From NCBI RefSeq assembly GCF_030272615.1, contig NC_081408.1, positions 605,421,673 to 605,485,672 on the forward strand: a stretch of 64,000 bases of DNA, written 5' to 3'. Source of the stretch: Cryptomeria japonica. Taxonomy: Eukaryota; Streptophyta; Pinopsida; Cupressales; Cupressaceae. Positions 47,010 to 57,858 of this stretch are shown piece by piece (position 1 is the stretch's first letter; each line of letters begins with the position of its first letter). The notes under the pieces were generated by a model, which saw nothing but the letters and a program-made list of their open reading frames with translations, did no database searches and was not told the DNA's origin. Made by a program: the position numbers and the translations under genes.

Positions 47010-48347
47010 TATGAAGATGTACACTTTCTAACACTTGCAACATTCTTAACCTTTTGGTTTTGTCCACCTTAATATGTAACCCAATATTTCTTGTATAGAA
47101 TCTAATATAAATAGAGTTTAATATTATATTTAGAAACAAAGGTACCTCTAGCCAAAGAGTGAGCTTCAGCAAGGGTGTACAAACAAGCATAACTAATATT
47201 CCCCATGCCTTCAACCATGAGCCTTTCTTGGGAGCTTTAAGAACATATTCTCTTAATGTCAAGATTGTTTCCATTATATTTCGCATTCTCAAATATCATA
47301 AAGAAGATTAGAACTTTTTTACACTCTTTTAAATGAATATAATCATCAAGAATATCTACCAAACTAAGCATGTTCTTCGGAGCTTGATAGTGGTGTCTTG
47401 TCCCAAAGAATGACATGGATTTAGATCTAAAGTGCATGAGTGAAGCATACTACTTTGCATAGATATTGAACATGTCATTTGATATGGATTTAGATCTAAA
47501 GTGCATGAATGACGTAGACTACTTTGCATAGATATTGAACATGTCATTTACTTCTTTATTCCAATTGAACTCTAAATTGTTCCCTTTTTACTCAACAAAA
47601 CTACACCCTTCTCAAAATAGAGAAAAATATTTTTAAAACAATCCATACTCTTATATAACCTTGAGCTCTTATTCAAAATCCATCCATCACCTGCCAATTA
47701 CAATTACTTGAAAGTTATTCCATCCTTTCAACAAATAAGTTTTTTACATATCCTACAATCATGGTATTCCATACTTAAGAATGCATTTATTTTGGAGGAG
47801 CACTATCCAACATGTGGTGCCTCCTCCACGTTTCACATTTTGCATACTATCTTTAATCTATGCTCAAGACGAAGTCAATTAAGAAATTTAAAGACAACGC
47901 TTGTGAATTAAAAAAATAAAATAACACATGCAACAGAACTCTTTATCATGCATCGCATGGATGGAAAGTTCTTCCTGGTGCTGGAGAAAGTTGACTCTGC
48001 AGATTTTCAGTATATAAACATCTTATGTTATTCGTATGTAGCAAATCCAGCTATTGCATGAGCGTTACCACCTCTGAGAGCAGTAAGCAAACATTGCTGG
48101 CGTAAATAAAATAATAAATTAAGGTCAAGTAAATAAAATAAATTAAGGCCAAGCCATGTGGGCTTCTACTCTCAAGTCGCCAGTTGACTCGGGCTAAATT
48201 AATAAGCTAACTAAAATATGATTAGTTTTTACTATTTTACTTTGGTAGTGACTGGAAATGCCTTGTTTGTCACTGCAAATGCCCTTTTTTTGGCTTGTAA
48301 TACACTTTGTTTGTTAAAGGAATGCAAGTTGCCTCTTGGATCTGTGC

Positions 48348-48355
48348 TATATAAA
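48348..48355 (+). promoter_or_regulatory. TATA box of extensin 2
   Basis: TATATAAA in the same context as gene 1 (GTGCTATATAAACACTTC), 136 bp before the ATG. An 18-bp segment just upstream in gene 1 (AAAAGTAGAGGAGACCAA, about 14043-14060) is absent here. Confidence 0.8.
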
Positions 48356-48483
48356 CACTTCCTTGCGTTTGTTTTGGATATCAGAGAGCAGTTTCTGTGC
48401 TCCTCTGCAAGAAAAAGAAGAGCTAGTTCTGTCAAGTGCAGTAGATTAGCACAGAGATTGGGTACTGGTGTTTTGGCTCGACA

Positions 48484-50793
48484 ATGGCGGAGTTTCAATG
48501 GGGAGGAGGCGGTAGCCTCTGCCCCCGGCTTATTACACTGCTGCTGCTGGGATTCATTGCCATCATTAGCAATGCTGCTTCTGCAAATGCTGAGGAGGGC
48601 CGTATTCTGAGTGAATATGAGTACAAATCTCCCCCTCCTCCATCACCATCTCCTCCTCCTCCTTATTACTACAAGTCTCCACCCCCTCCATCACCATCTC
48701 CTCCTCCACCTTATTACTACAAATCCCCACCCCCTCCATCACCATCTCCTCCTCCACCTTACTACTACAAGTCTCCAACACCTCCATCCCCATCTCCTCC
48801 TCCCCCTTACTACTACAAGTCTCCACCCCCACCATCACCATCTCCACCTCCCCCTTATTACTACAACTCCCCACCCCCTCCCTCGCCATCTCCTCCTCCC
48901 CCTTACTACTACAAGTCTCCGCCCCCACCATCACCATCTCCACCTCCCCCATACTACTACAAGTCTCCACCTCCTCCCTCACCATATCCTCCTCCCCCTT
49001 ACTACTACAAGTCCCCACCTCCTCCCTCACCATCTCCTCCTCCCCCTTACTACTACAAGTCCCCACCTCCTCCCTCACCATCTCCTCCTCCCCCTTACTA
49101 CTATAAGTCCCCACCTCCTCCCTCACCATCTCCTCCTCCCCCTTACTACTACAAGTCCCCACCTCCTCCCTCACCATCTCCCCCTCCTCCTTACTACTAC
49201 AAGTCTCCACCCCCACCATCACCATCTCCACCTCCTCTTTACTATTACAAGTCTCCACCCCCACCATCACCATATCCTCCTCCTCCCTATTACTACAAGT
49301 CTCCACCCCCTCCCTCACCATCTCCTCCTCCTCCTTACTACTATAAATCTCCACCCCCTCCCTCACCGTCTCCACCTCCTCCTTATTACTACAAGTCTCC
49401 TCCACCACCCTCACCCTCACCTCCACCACCATACTACTACAAGTCCCCACCTCCACCATCATCACACTCTCCTCCACCTTGTTATTACAAGCCTCCCCAT
49501 CATAGCCACCACCATCACAAGCATCACCACCATCAAAAACACCACAATTCCCCACTTCCACCATCACCACCAACCCATGAATCATATTACTATAAGTCTC
49601 CACCTCCACCATCACCTTCCTCTCATCCATCATACTATTACAAGTCCCCTCCTCCACCGACATACTATTACAAGTCCCCACCACCACCATCACACTCTCC
49701 TCCTCCCCCATACTACTACAAATCACCTCCTCCTCCATCCCCTTCACCTCCACCTCCTTATTACTATAAGTCGCCCCCTCCTCCATCACCATCACCCTCT
49801 CCAGTGTACTACTATAAGTCACCCCCTCCACCATCTCCCTCACCACCACCAACCTATTACTACAAGTCACCTCCTCCTCCATCTCCCTCACCTCCACTGC
49901 CCTACTACTACAAGTCACCTCCCCCTCCATCACCATCTCCACCTCCACCATACTACTACAAGTCTCCACCCCCTCCCTCACCATCACCCCCACCACCACC
50001 ATCACCTTCTCCTCCTCCTCCATACTACTACAAGTCCCCACCCCCACCATCACCTTCCCCTCCCCCACCATACTACTACAAGTCCCCTCCTCTGCCATCA
50101 CCTTCTCCTCCACCACCATACTATTACAAATCCCCACCACCACCATCACCCTCTCCTCCTCCTCCATATTACTACAAGTCACCTCCTCCTCCATCCCCTT
50201 CCCCTCCACCTCCTTATTACTACAAGTCACCCCCTCCTCCTTCACCATCTCCCCCTCCACCATACTACTACAAATCTCCTCCTCCACCATCTCCTTCACC
50301 TCCACCTCCATACTATTACAAGTCTCCTCCTCCACCCTCTCCTTCTCCTCCTCCACCTTACTACTACAAGTCACCCCCTCCTCCATCCCCTTCACCACCA
50401 CCTCCTTACTACTACAAATCTCCTCCCCCGCCATCTCCTTCACCCCCACCTCCCTACTACTACAAGTCTCCTCCCCCACCATCCCCTTCACCCCCACCAT
50501 CCCCTTCACCCCCACCTCCCTACTACTACAAGTCTCCTCCCCCACCATCGCCTTCACCCCCACCTCCCTACTACTACAAGTCTCCTCCCCCACCATCCCC
50601 TTCACCCCCACCTCCCTACTACTACAAGTCTCCTCCCCCACCATCCCCTTCACCTCCACCTCCCTACTACTACAAGTCCCCACCACCTCCATCTCCTTCC
50701 CCACCACCACCATATTACTACAAGTCGCCACCTCCTCCATCTCCTTCTCCTCCTCCCCCATACTATTACCATTCTCCACCTCCACCACTATAG
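48484..50793 (+). CDS. Extensin (SP4-type hydroxyproline-rich cell-wall glycoprotein), copy 2
   Basis: 769 aa, same layout as copy 1: signal peptide (residues 1-36, identical to copy 1), then about 40 repeats of SPPPPSPSPPPPYYYK, split at about residues 333-356 by the His-rich island (CYYKPPHHSHHHHKHHHHQK), and the C-terminus YYYHSPPPPL. It is longer than copy 1 through extra repeats and an additional SPSSHPS unit after the island. Two repeats have lost their tyrosine block (about 49990 and 50495), the kind of scar left by slippage between near-identical units. The role would be the same: a basic, arabinosylated rod secreted to the wall and cross-linked through tyrosines. Start and 3' UTR intron agree with copy 1. 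No damage to the frame is seen, so both copies look functional. Confidence 0.95.
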   Translation: MAEFQWGGGGSLCPRLITLLLLGFIAIISNAASANAEEGRILSEYEYKSPPPPSPSPPPPYYYKSPPPPSPSPPPPYYYKSPPPPSPSPPPPYYYKSPTPPSPSPPPPYYYKSPPPPSPSPPPPYYYNSPPPPSPSPPPPYYYKSPPPPSPSPPPPYYYKSPPPPSPYPPPPYYYKSPPPPSPSPPPPYYYKSPPPPSPSPPPPYYYKSPPPPSPSPPPPYYYKSPPPPSPSPPPPYYYKSPPPPSPSPPPLYYYKSPPPPSPYPPPPYYYKSPPPPSPSPPPPYYYKSPPPPSPSPPPPYYYKSPPPPSPSPPPPYYYKSPPPPSSHSPPPCYYKPPHHSHHHHKHHHHQKHHNSPLPPSPPTHESYYYKSPPPPSPSSHPSYYYKSPPPPTYYYKSPPPPSHSPPPPYYYKSPPPPSPSPPPPYYYKSPPPPSPSPSPVYYYKSPPPPSPSPPPTYYYKSPPPPSPSPPLPYYYKSPPPPSPSPPPPYYYKSPPPPSPSPPPPPSPSPPPPYYYKSPPPPSPSPPPPYYYKSPPLPSPSPPPPYYYKSPPPPSPSPPPPYYYKSPPPPSPSPPPPYYYKSPPPPSPSPPPPYYYKSPPPPSPSPPPPYYYKSPPPPSPSPPPPYYYKSPPPPSPSPPPPYYYKSPPPPSPSPPPPYYYKSPPPPSPSPPPSPSPPPPYYYKSPPPPSPSPPPPYYYKSPPPPSPSPPPPYYYKSPPPPSPSPPPPYYYKSPPPPSPSPPPPYYYKSPPPPSPSPPPPYYYHSPPPPL

Positions 50794-50826
50794 ACTTTCA
50801 CCACCAAGAGTTTTCCAGTCCAACAG

Positions 50827-50931
50827 GTGAGTTTTTCTTTCATGAATCTTATTTCTTACAATTTAGTTTTCTTGAGGCATTTCATATGATAACTATGAAC
50901 TAAAGATTTCCTTCTTTCTGATGTTTTCTAG
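50827..50931 (+). other. Predicted 3' UTR intron of extensin 2 (105 bp)
   Basis: CAACAG|GTGAGTTTTT donor 33 bp after the stop and TTTTCTAG|GTAACG acceptor, matching copy 1. The internal sequence has diverged more than the splice sites. Confidence 0.75.
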
Positions 50932-51163
50932 GTAACGAAATCTGGAATGCAATCTGCTCAAGTAAAACAACAATATTTGAGAGAGTACCACCTCCATCTT
51001 ATTTAGCTGGTTTTACAACAACACTGTTCAGAAGGTTTATCGCATATGTCACAACAACATTTGTGAACTCGAGTAGATTAGTATTGCTGGTTGGACTTGT
51101 TAGTAATAAGTTGATTGATATTGGTTTCATTCAAATGGGATATTTGAAGAGAAACTGAAGCGC

Positions 51164-51259
51164 AATAAAGATTTGTTGTCTCTTTTTATGCAATGATATT
51201 GTTTGTACTCTGAGGAATTTGCTTATTCATGGCTCTGCTATTGTATAAAGTTGAATAAA
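51164..51259 (+). terminator. Polyadenylation signals of extensin 2
   Basis: AATAAA at 51164-51169 and 51254-51259, conserved with 16673 and 16763 of copy 1; the middle signal of copy 1 has changed to TATAAA. Confidence 0.6.
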
Positions 51260-53534
51260 GTGCCAATTGCTCTCCAGTCTTAATCCAATTTATGTACTTC
51301 AATCTTTTATTCTGAATGGTCTGAAAGCGTCTTCTGTGAACATTGTTTGTTAGTCATCTTTCCCTGATTAAATTTGCATTTTAAGAAGACACTGACATAA
51401 TTAGTTGGGACAAATTTGACAGTCGATTATGCAAGATTTGTAATCCCTACAATTTTTCACAGGCCCACCAAAAATTTCAGCATTTTATCTGATTGAGTTC
51501 CAAAAAAAAATGATTGCTTTCTACAATAAATTTAATCATTATAAGATTCATGATCATTTAGTCAACTTTTTACTTTTTTATCAAATAATTAAGAATGTCG
51601 GGGTGGAAATGATTAATAATATTTTACAGTTTGGAAGAGATGTTTTAACTAATTTGTAATTTGATATCTTATTTTAAGAATTTAGGTATGTGCAATGGCA
51701 ATGGTGTTAAAAGTATTATCAAATGATTGATAGATACAAAATTTTAAAATACTTTAGGTTATGTATATAGACTTATGTTTTTAATATCATTTTGTATAAT
51801 ACTTGATTACCATGACTGAATATTTGTACATATTAATAATTTGATTACAGTTTTAAATGTTATTTACTAGTTTAAAATTCTTTCAAATAATATATCAAAA
51901 CTAATTTTTAATTGATAATATAATCTATTATAAGAACTGAATCATAAACCATCATTCAAATTAATAAAATAAAGCTATATTATGTTTGTAAGACATCATT
52001 ATTCAATCAATGAGGTTAAACTATAATATGTTTGAATTATGCAAGTGTTTGAGATCTTAAGTATTTAGAGATATGTTTTCATGGACCATACTAGTATACA
52101 TGATGTTAAAAAAGTCAATCTTTAATTCAAAGCACTCATAAACAATTAAAGAATTATTAATGAACTTTAAAAAGTGCATTTTTATTCAACTGTCATCATA
52201 TTAGTACGATAATGCGTAAAAATTGACTTTTCATAGATTCTATTGTTAAGGAATTAGTGACACTTGATGTAATTATCATCAATAATACCAATCACTAATA
52301 CTAGATTGTCAAAATAGATTGTATGATTCCTCTAGCTTTTACCTCTTCATGTGGCATGGAACCTTCTCTTAAGAAAGAAAAATAATGTCATATTTTGAAA
52401 CTTCTTTTTCCTTTGTAAATAACTTGTGAGCATGGTTAGAAACCAAGCCAACTTGATTTATTTTGACAAAATCATTTTAAGAAATTGAGTCTTGATGATG
52501 TAATTATTGTATTGAGGTATTGCTTTGTCTTTAGGATTTTCTTTGTTTTGCTTGACCTTTGCAACTACATCTTTAGCTTGTGAATCTAATTCTATTCCAT
52601 GTATTTCTGATTCTATTCATGTATGTCTATGCTCCACCTTCCAAAACTTGAGCATCCTAAGACTCCTCCATAGTTTTGAACGAACTTTGCATTAGGTTTC
52701 CTCTTAGGAAGCTAGTTTGGTTAAATTCTACTTGTGAATTCACTGCATCCAATATGAAGTGGTTTGCTAATGGTAACAACTCTAAACCTCTCAACTTTCT
52801 ACTAGATTGAATGTTTCTATTTTTTCCTAGTTCCTTCCTATTTTCCTCAAGGTTTTTCTTCATTGTACTGATCTCTTCCCCCAAATTTCTCAATCTAAGA
52901 CTTGTAGCTTCATAGTCTAACTTCAAATGTGCAGCATGGTGAAAAATTTCATCTCTCTTCAAGGTTATTCCCTAGTCTAGTTAATCTAGTTATAGTAACT
53001 CAAAAGAAACTATTACACTACACAATTATTTTATAGGTCTTGGGTTCAAGTTTCTAACACATACATAACACATTGAACACCAATGACATGGCCTCTATTG
53101 GGACATACATACATACACAAGTACAATCTCATAAGATAGTCTTAAAGGCCATTTACATAATTCAATTATTAATTGAAAAATCATTATCTAATATATAAAA
53201 ATTACTTATAGGAGACATCCGTATTGTCAACAGGCTAACTTAAGCCTTCCTATACTTATCATTAAGCCAAGACACCATGTTGTAATATATTTCACACAAA
53301 GTAATGATTATTTTAGTTTCAACAAGTATAGAGGCATTGTCAAATATTCACACTCAATAAATTTCCACTTACCAATACCCATTCTAAAACCAATCAATAG
53401 CTCACAGAGTTTTATTGGTTACTATCGTATAGCACAAGATAGTTCCTTCAAATGGTTTGCTATAGTTAATAATTCTTAATGGAAAGTAAGGAAACACAAA
53501 GTTATCTTTTGTACATATAATATATTGGGAACAA

Positions 53535-54830
53535 TTTCGACAAATAAGTTTTATGCATATCCTAGAATCATGGTATTCCATGGGAATACATTTATGGAGG
53601 CATTATCCAACCTATTTGTGTATCCTTCATGATTCCATATTGTGCACACCTATATACTCAGGCAATTAAAATAGACCCTTCTTTTCCCTCGTGATTTTTC
53701 TTTATTCATAAGGTTTTATGGATGTCCATACTTCTATCAAGATGCCCATGTTGGAACCATTTCCTAACTACCCATAGGGGGAGTAAGTTACAAAGGGGAA
53801 CCATACAACCTTCCTATTGTGACAAGCAACCCCCCTATCAACTTTATTATTGTTGTTGTTGTTACTATCAATATTATTATCATCATCATCATCATCATGA
53901 TTATTATTTTCCTACAATGGGGACATGACAAGATCTTTTATGACAAAGGAGTGATATGTCATGTAAGAACTACATGCTTGACATTCTTTAAAGTCTTGTT
54001 GACTTATGTAAGCTAAAATGTTATGTGACTTAAGTCAAGAGAATGCTCTCCAGATGCATTGTCATTGATCTCCATTGGGAATGAGAATGTAGAACACTTG
54101 TTGATCTTAAATTATGACATGATCATGGCTTTTGATGACCTTATCTTAACAATACCCAAAATAAGGTCATGTTAGCCAATCTTCCAATGTGGTGGTTTGG
54201 TCTCTAAAACTTTGGGTTTGGCAAACCTAATCAATTTGTAAAATAAACAAGATCTAAGAAAACTAGAATCTCTTAGAGACTTTTAAAGTCTTAGGTCTAG
54301 TGAGATAACCCCATAAGTGTGCTCATCAAAAACCAACAATTGGATCACTTTTTGAGGAGCATGCATGCTTGTTAGGGTTATCAAATAAAAAAACAAAAAG
54401 ATCATGGTAAGGTTATGAACTATAGTGAGCTTAATGTGATGGTACTCCCAAGAGTGCTTGATCCAAGTACTGAAGGACTACTCTAATGGAACATCACCTT
54501 TCTAAGCTAGCAAGTTGTAATTTTCATATCATTTACATAAAAAGTCTATGTATCTATCCAATTAAGCATTATCTTATTTTTGACTTCTAAAACAAACTTT
54601 TGACTTGCTTAGTGACATCCTTATTATCATTTCCAACAAAATAAAAATAAAAATAAAAATCTAAAACTATATTAATATATCTAATCTAGACTCAAAGACA
54701 AAATCAAAGAAAATGATTGTCAACTAAAATATATAAAATAACACGTGCAACTAAATTCTTTATCATGTTGAGTGCTACATTGAAATATAATGTTATGTCC
54801 CTCCTCAAAGTACTATTTTGGAATATTAAA
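53535..54830 (+). repeat. Relict extensin unit: upstream flank without a gene
   Basis: Matches the upstream flank of gene 1 from about 12425 to 13660 (shared CAATCATGGTATTCCAT-type phrase, TTAAAGTCTTAGGTCTAG, GATGCATT..CATTGATCTCCATTGGGAA-type stretch, AAATAACAC..TGCA). The homology stops before the promoter repeats and TATA box and gives way to AT-rich repeat. A third unit therefore starts here but its gene is lost or displaced. Confidence 0.65.
53844..53905. repeat. Trinucleotide microsatellites (TTG)n and (ATC)n
   Basis: Short runs of ATT/GTT, then ATC repeated about six times inside the relict unit. The matching part of unit 1 (near 12726) has no such runs, so they expanded after duplication. 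Confidence 0.85.
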
Positions 54831-54849
54831 TATAAAATATTAATTACAC

Positions 54850-55051
54850 CGAGAGGCATATTAATACTCACATAATGGATTGATAGATATCCGTGATTAA
54901 AAACCCCCTATGATTAAAATTGACACACGTCATAATTACAATTGGTTATGCTGAGAGGGTATTAATACTCACATAATGTATTGATAGATATGCACAATTA
55001 AAAAACCCCTATGATTAAAATTGACACTCGTCATAATTACAATTAATTTTA
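54850..55051. repeat. 101-bp tandem duplication
   Basis: Copies 54850-54950 and 54951-55051 share ATTAATACTCACATAAT and GACAC..CGTCATAATTAC; they have diverged at several positions. Confidence 0.85.
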
Positions 55052-55909
55052 CTATTACTTAAATAAAAATAATTTAAATAATTTAAATTAAAATAAATTG
55101 CACATGTAGTATTGTAACAAATTAGAATCAGTTTAATATTTAATAGTAATAATAAAAATAAAATAATTTGATTTTTTTTTTTTTTTTTTTTAATAAAAGT
55201 GGGCAAGCCACTAAACTTTTTTATTATATTTAATAATTTTTACAACGGGTTCAAAAGGCATACTGACAGGAAAGAACCCGCAAGAAAACCTTCGGTTATC
55301 GCCTTAAATATAAACCAAAAAACTAAACTACCCTTACAAAATTGTTGTTACATATAATTTGAATATTTTTAATCTAGTCAATCAGTTATAATTAGAGTTC
55401 TCAAATTAAATATTTAAAATTTTTATTATAGAGTATAAATAGAAATCAATAAAATATATATTAGATTTTATTTCAAATTAATGTAAATAAAATAAAATAA
55501 TAAATTAAATTAAATTAATTTAAATAATTTAATGAAAATAAATTAAATATCTCTCTCTCTCTTTATATATATATATATAAATCAATAAAATATTTACTAG
55601 ATTTTATTTTAAATTATTATAAATAAAATAAAATAATTAATTAAATTAAACAATTTAAAACAATTAAAATTAAATTAAATTAATCTAAATTAAATCAAAT
55701 AACTGAAATTAAAATAAATTGCATATTTAGTATTGTAACAAGTTATAATTAGTTAAATATTTAATTTTATTTGACCATCTCTAGTTATTAATGCATGGAA
55801 TTAAATAATTTAAATAAAACTAAATTAAATAACTTAAATTTAAAAAATTAAATAATTTATATTTAAATAAATTGCATGTGTAGTATTGTAATAAAAATAT
55901 TTTAAATAA
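55052..55909. repeat. Low-complexity TTAAATTAAA-type AT-rich repeat
   Basis: Long tracts built from AAATTAAATT/AATAAAAT words, with (CT)n and (TA)n runs at 55552-55580. Homologous AT-rich sequence flanks the later LINE at 57785-57860 and 62293-62510. No genes. Confidence 0.7.
55163..55362 (-). mobile_element. Short 5'-truncated LINE copy (tail only), 9-bp target duplication
   Basis: Insert 55172-55353 between copies of ATAATTTGA (55163-55171 and 55354-55362). On the minus strand it is only the last part of the LINE 3' UTR, with CGAAGGTTTTCTTGCGGG, the AGTGG/CCACT hairpin (55198-55212) and then a run of 20 A at 55191-55172. The same tail ends the minus-strand LINE at 27265. A SINE with a borrowed LINE tail is a possible alternative, but I see no tRNA-like head. 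Confidence 0.8.
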
Positions 55910-55997
55910 ACCCATTCATGGGTTCCCTAGGGTTAATCCTAATAGTGACCGTCTGGATAGAGTGATGGTTAAATAGTCAAAACCAGAGAAGGGGTAG

Positions 55998-56438
55998 GTG
56001 AAAATAAATTTTGATGGAGCATCAAAAGGCAATCCAGGGATCTCAGGAGCGAGATGTGTGGCTTGTGATGATGAAGAAAAGGTCATGTGCAAGGGGGTTA
56101 GAAGACTTCAAGACGACACTAATAATGAGGCGAAAGTTCAGGCGGCTCTACTTGCAGTTGATTTAGCAGCTAATCTGAAGGTGTCAAAATTACATTTAGA
56201 GGGTGATTCCCAAATTGTTGTCCAGGCTTTGATTAAAGGACATACTCCGTGTTGGAAATTAAACAAATATGTAAATATAATAAATTAAAAACTAAAAATG
56301 TTCAATAATTATTGCATCTCACACATGAAAAGAGAGGGAAACACTCTTGCAGATCAGCTGTCAAATGAAGCATGTGAACTCGAGCCAGGGGAGGTGAGGT
56401 GGTGGAATGACATAAATGAAATCACTAAATGGAGTTAA
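55998..56438 (+). pseudogene. RNase H domain of a LINE
   Basis: KINFDGASKGNPG (first Asp), NNEAKVQAALLAVDLA (Glu), LHLEGDSQIVVQAL (Asp), then after an in-frame TAA (56286-56288) HMKREGNTLADQLSNEA (last Asp). These are the four catalytic positions of the RNase H found at the end of plant LINE ORF2. The domain starts abruptly at the 5' truncation point, so no RT is present. Confidence 0.8.
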
Positions 56439-56688
56439 GACACATTGCCAAGTTTGTAAGACATTAAATTCAAATCCCTTGTCAGAAGCTGTCTGTTTTC
56501 CTACGTAAGTGTGAGTTAATGAGCAGTTATTGCGACATGCTCTGAATTGGTGGCGATGGTGGAAAGCCATGCATTAAATGCCAATTTCGTAATGCTTGCA
56601 CTAATAATAAATAGACTTGGAAAGTTGGTGAAACTAGTTTCAAATCTGGTTTTATCAAAAATCTCTGTAATTTTTCAGAAAGCTCAAA

Positions 56689-57297
56689 ATGGAAGCTAAT
56701 TTCACCTTGGAATCTTCCAAACTAATGCCAGCATTTTGTGGTCCTGTTTTGCCAAAGAAACTCAAGAGAATGTTTCTCGTTAAAGACCCGCTGATTTTAA
56801 AAGCAGTTCAGCTAGTTTTAGGATAAGAGGTGGTTGTCATTAGTCACCGTTACAAGTGCGGAGCAAACATCTACTCGATGTTCACGGCTTGGGGTCTAGA
56901 GTTGGGACACACGGTTGAAGAGGTGCGAAATGTGTTGCAGAGACTAATTCCAGGGGAATATATGTTAAATTTGGAATCCCTGCTGGAGTGGGCAGTGTCG
57001 GGATGGGGATTTAATCTTACAGAAGGTATCTCGAAGGAAAATGAGGAGATGACGGTGCGTCACTCACACATTCAGTTTCTTCAACATCGTGAGGAAGTTA
57101 AATTGTGTTTCAAGGATGATGCAAATAGAGGCTGGGAAGGGCTTTTAATCTTTGTCCAGATTATGGAGATAGAAGATGTGATTAGGCAGGAGGGTGGCAG
57201 GAGAGCGGTGGAGAAAATGAGCCCTAGGAGGTGGATAACAAGGAGACTATCCACAGAACTAGCTAAACAGGCGGGAGATGATGCAAAAGGTGGATAG
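56689..57297 (+). pseudogene. Unrecognised ORF 3' of the RNase H (other LINE family)
   Basis: ATG at 56689 opens a frame of about 202 codons ending at 57297, with one TAA at 56824-56826. The N-terminal part reads MEANFTLESSKLMPAFCGP; the central part has SMFTAWGLELGHTVEEVRNV and LESLLEWAVSGWGFNL; the C-terminus is basic and acidic (RRAVEKMSPRRWITRRL). I do not recognise the family. It lies 250 bp beyond the RNase H, a position similar to the extra ORF of the hairpin-tailed LINEs and of nearly equal length, but I see no convincing sequence similarity between them. Confidence 0.5.
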
Positions 57298-57858
57298 GAT
57301 GGCGGGGTGGTTTCTCCAAGCCAATGAGGTGCAATGAGTAAGAAGCCAGAAGGAAGGAGGCAACAAATTGCCGGAAGAGGAGGCTCTCACCGTAATTGGG
57401 TGGTTGGTGAATCGAGTGCCTCGACTGCAAGAGGCGTGAAGGAGGAATCCTGAATAGGTCATTACAGGCACGCTACCCATATTAGGTGTCATTTTTCTTT
57501 GCTCTCTTTTTCAGTTAATTTTATAGTTGAACTTTAAACTTCAATTTGAAATGCCTATTTTTCGACAGGAAAGATGTAATAATTTTTTTCGTACTTTTAA
57601 GTATGGGGAGTGGATGTGTGGGTGCTGGGTACTGGTTTTGAAATCCAGCTTTTGGAAGGGTGGTGATGACAGTGTCATGGATGTCTTGTTTTGGGAGTTT
57701 TTTGATAGTTTGTTATCTTTTTGAAGTTGTAATACATATATCTCAATTAAATAAAATATATATTTTACTAATTAAAAAAAAATTAAATAACCTTAATCCG
57801 GTCAACCAATTATAATAAGAGTTCTCAAATTAAATATTTAAAATTTTCATTATATCAC

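Larger units (their letters stand above)
47010..53510 (+). repeat. Extensin tandem unit 2 (gene plus homologous flanks)
   Basis: Collinear copy of unit 1. 47010-47830 matches 11700-12510; about 0.9 kb of the upstream flank is then missing. 48090 onward matches 13720 onward through the gene. 50794-52000 matches the 3' flank of gene 1 without the foldback insertion, 52580-52970 matches 18270-18600, and 53340-53510 matches 19375-19525. Short internal repeats such as GATATGGATTTAGATCTAAA are doubled at 47416-47560. Confidence 0.75.
55910..57782 (+). mobile_element. 5'-truncated LINE with RNase H and an extra ORF
   Basis: Carries an RNase H at 55998-56438, an unrecognised ORF at 56689-57297 and an A-rich end at 57774-57782. 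TTAAATAA at 55902-55909 and 57783-57790 may be the target duplication, but such words are common in this AT-rich stretch. Its 3' UTR lacks the hairpin tail of the other LINEs, so it is a different family. Confidence 0.6.

Noticed and set aside
48566-50830. Long antisense and alternative-frame ORFs across extensin 2
   Set aside because: Same artefact of the repeat; only the forward frame with the signal peptide is meaningful.
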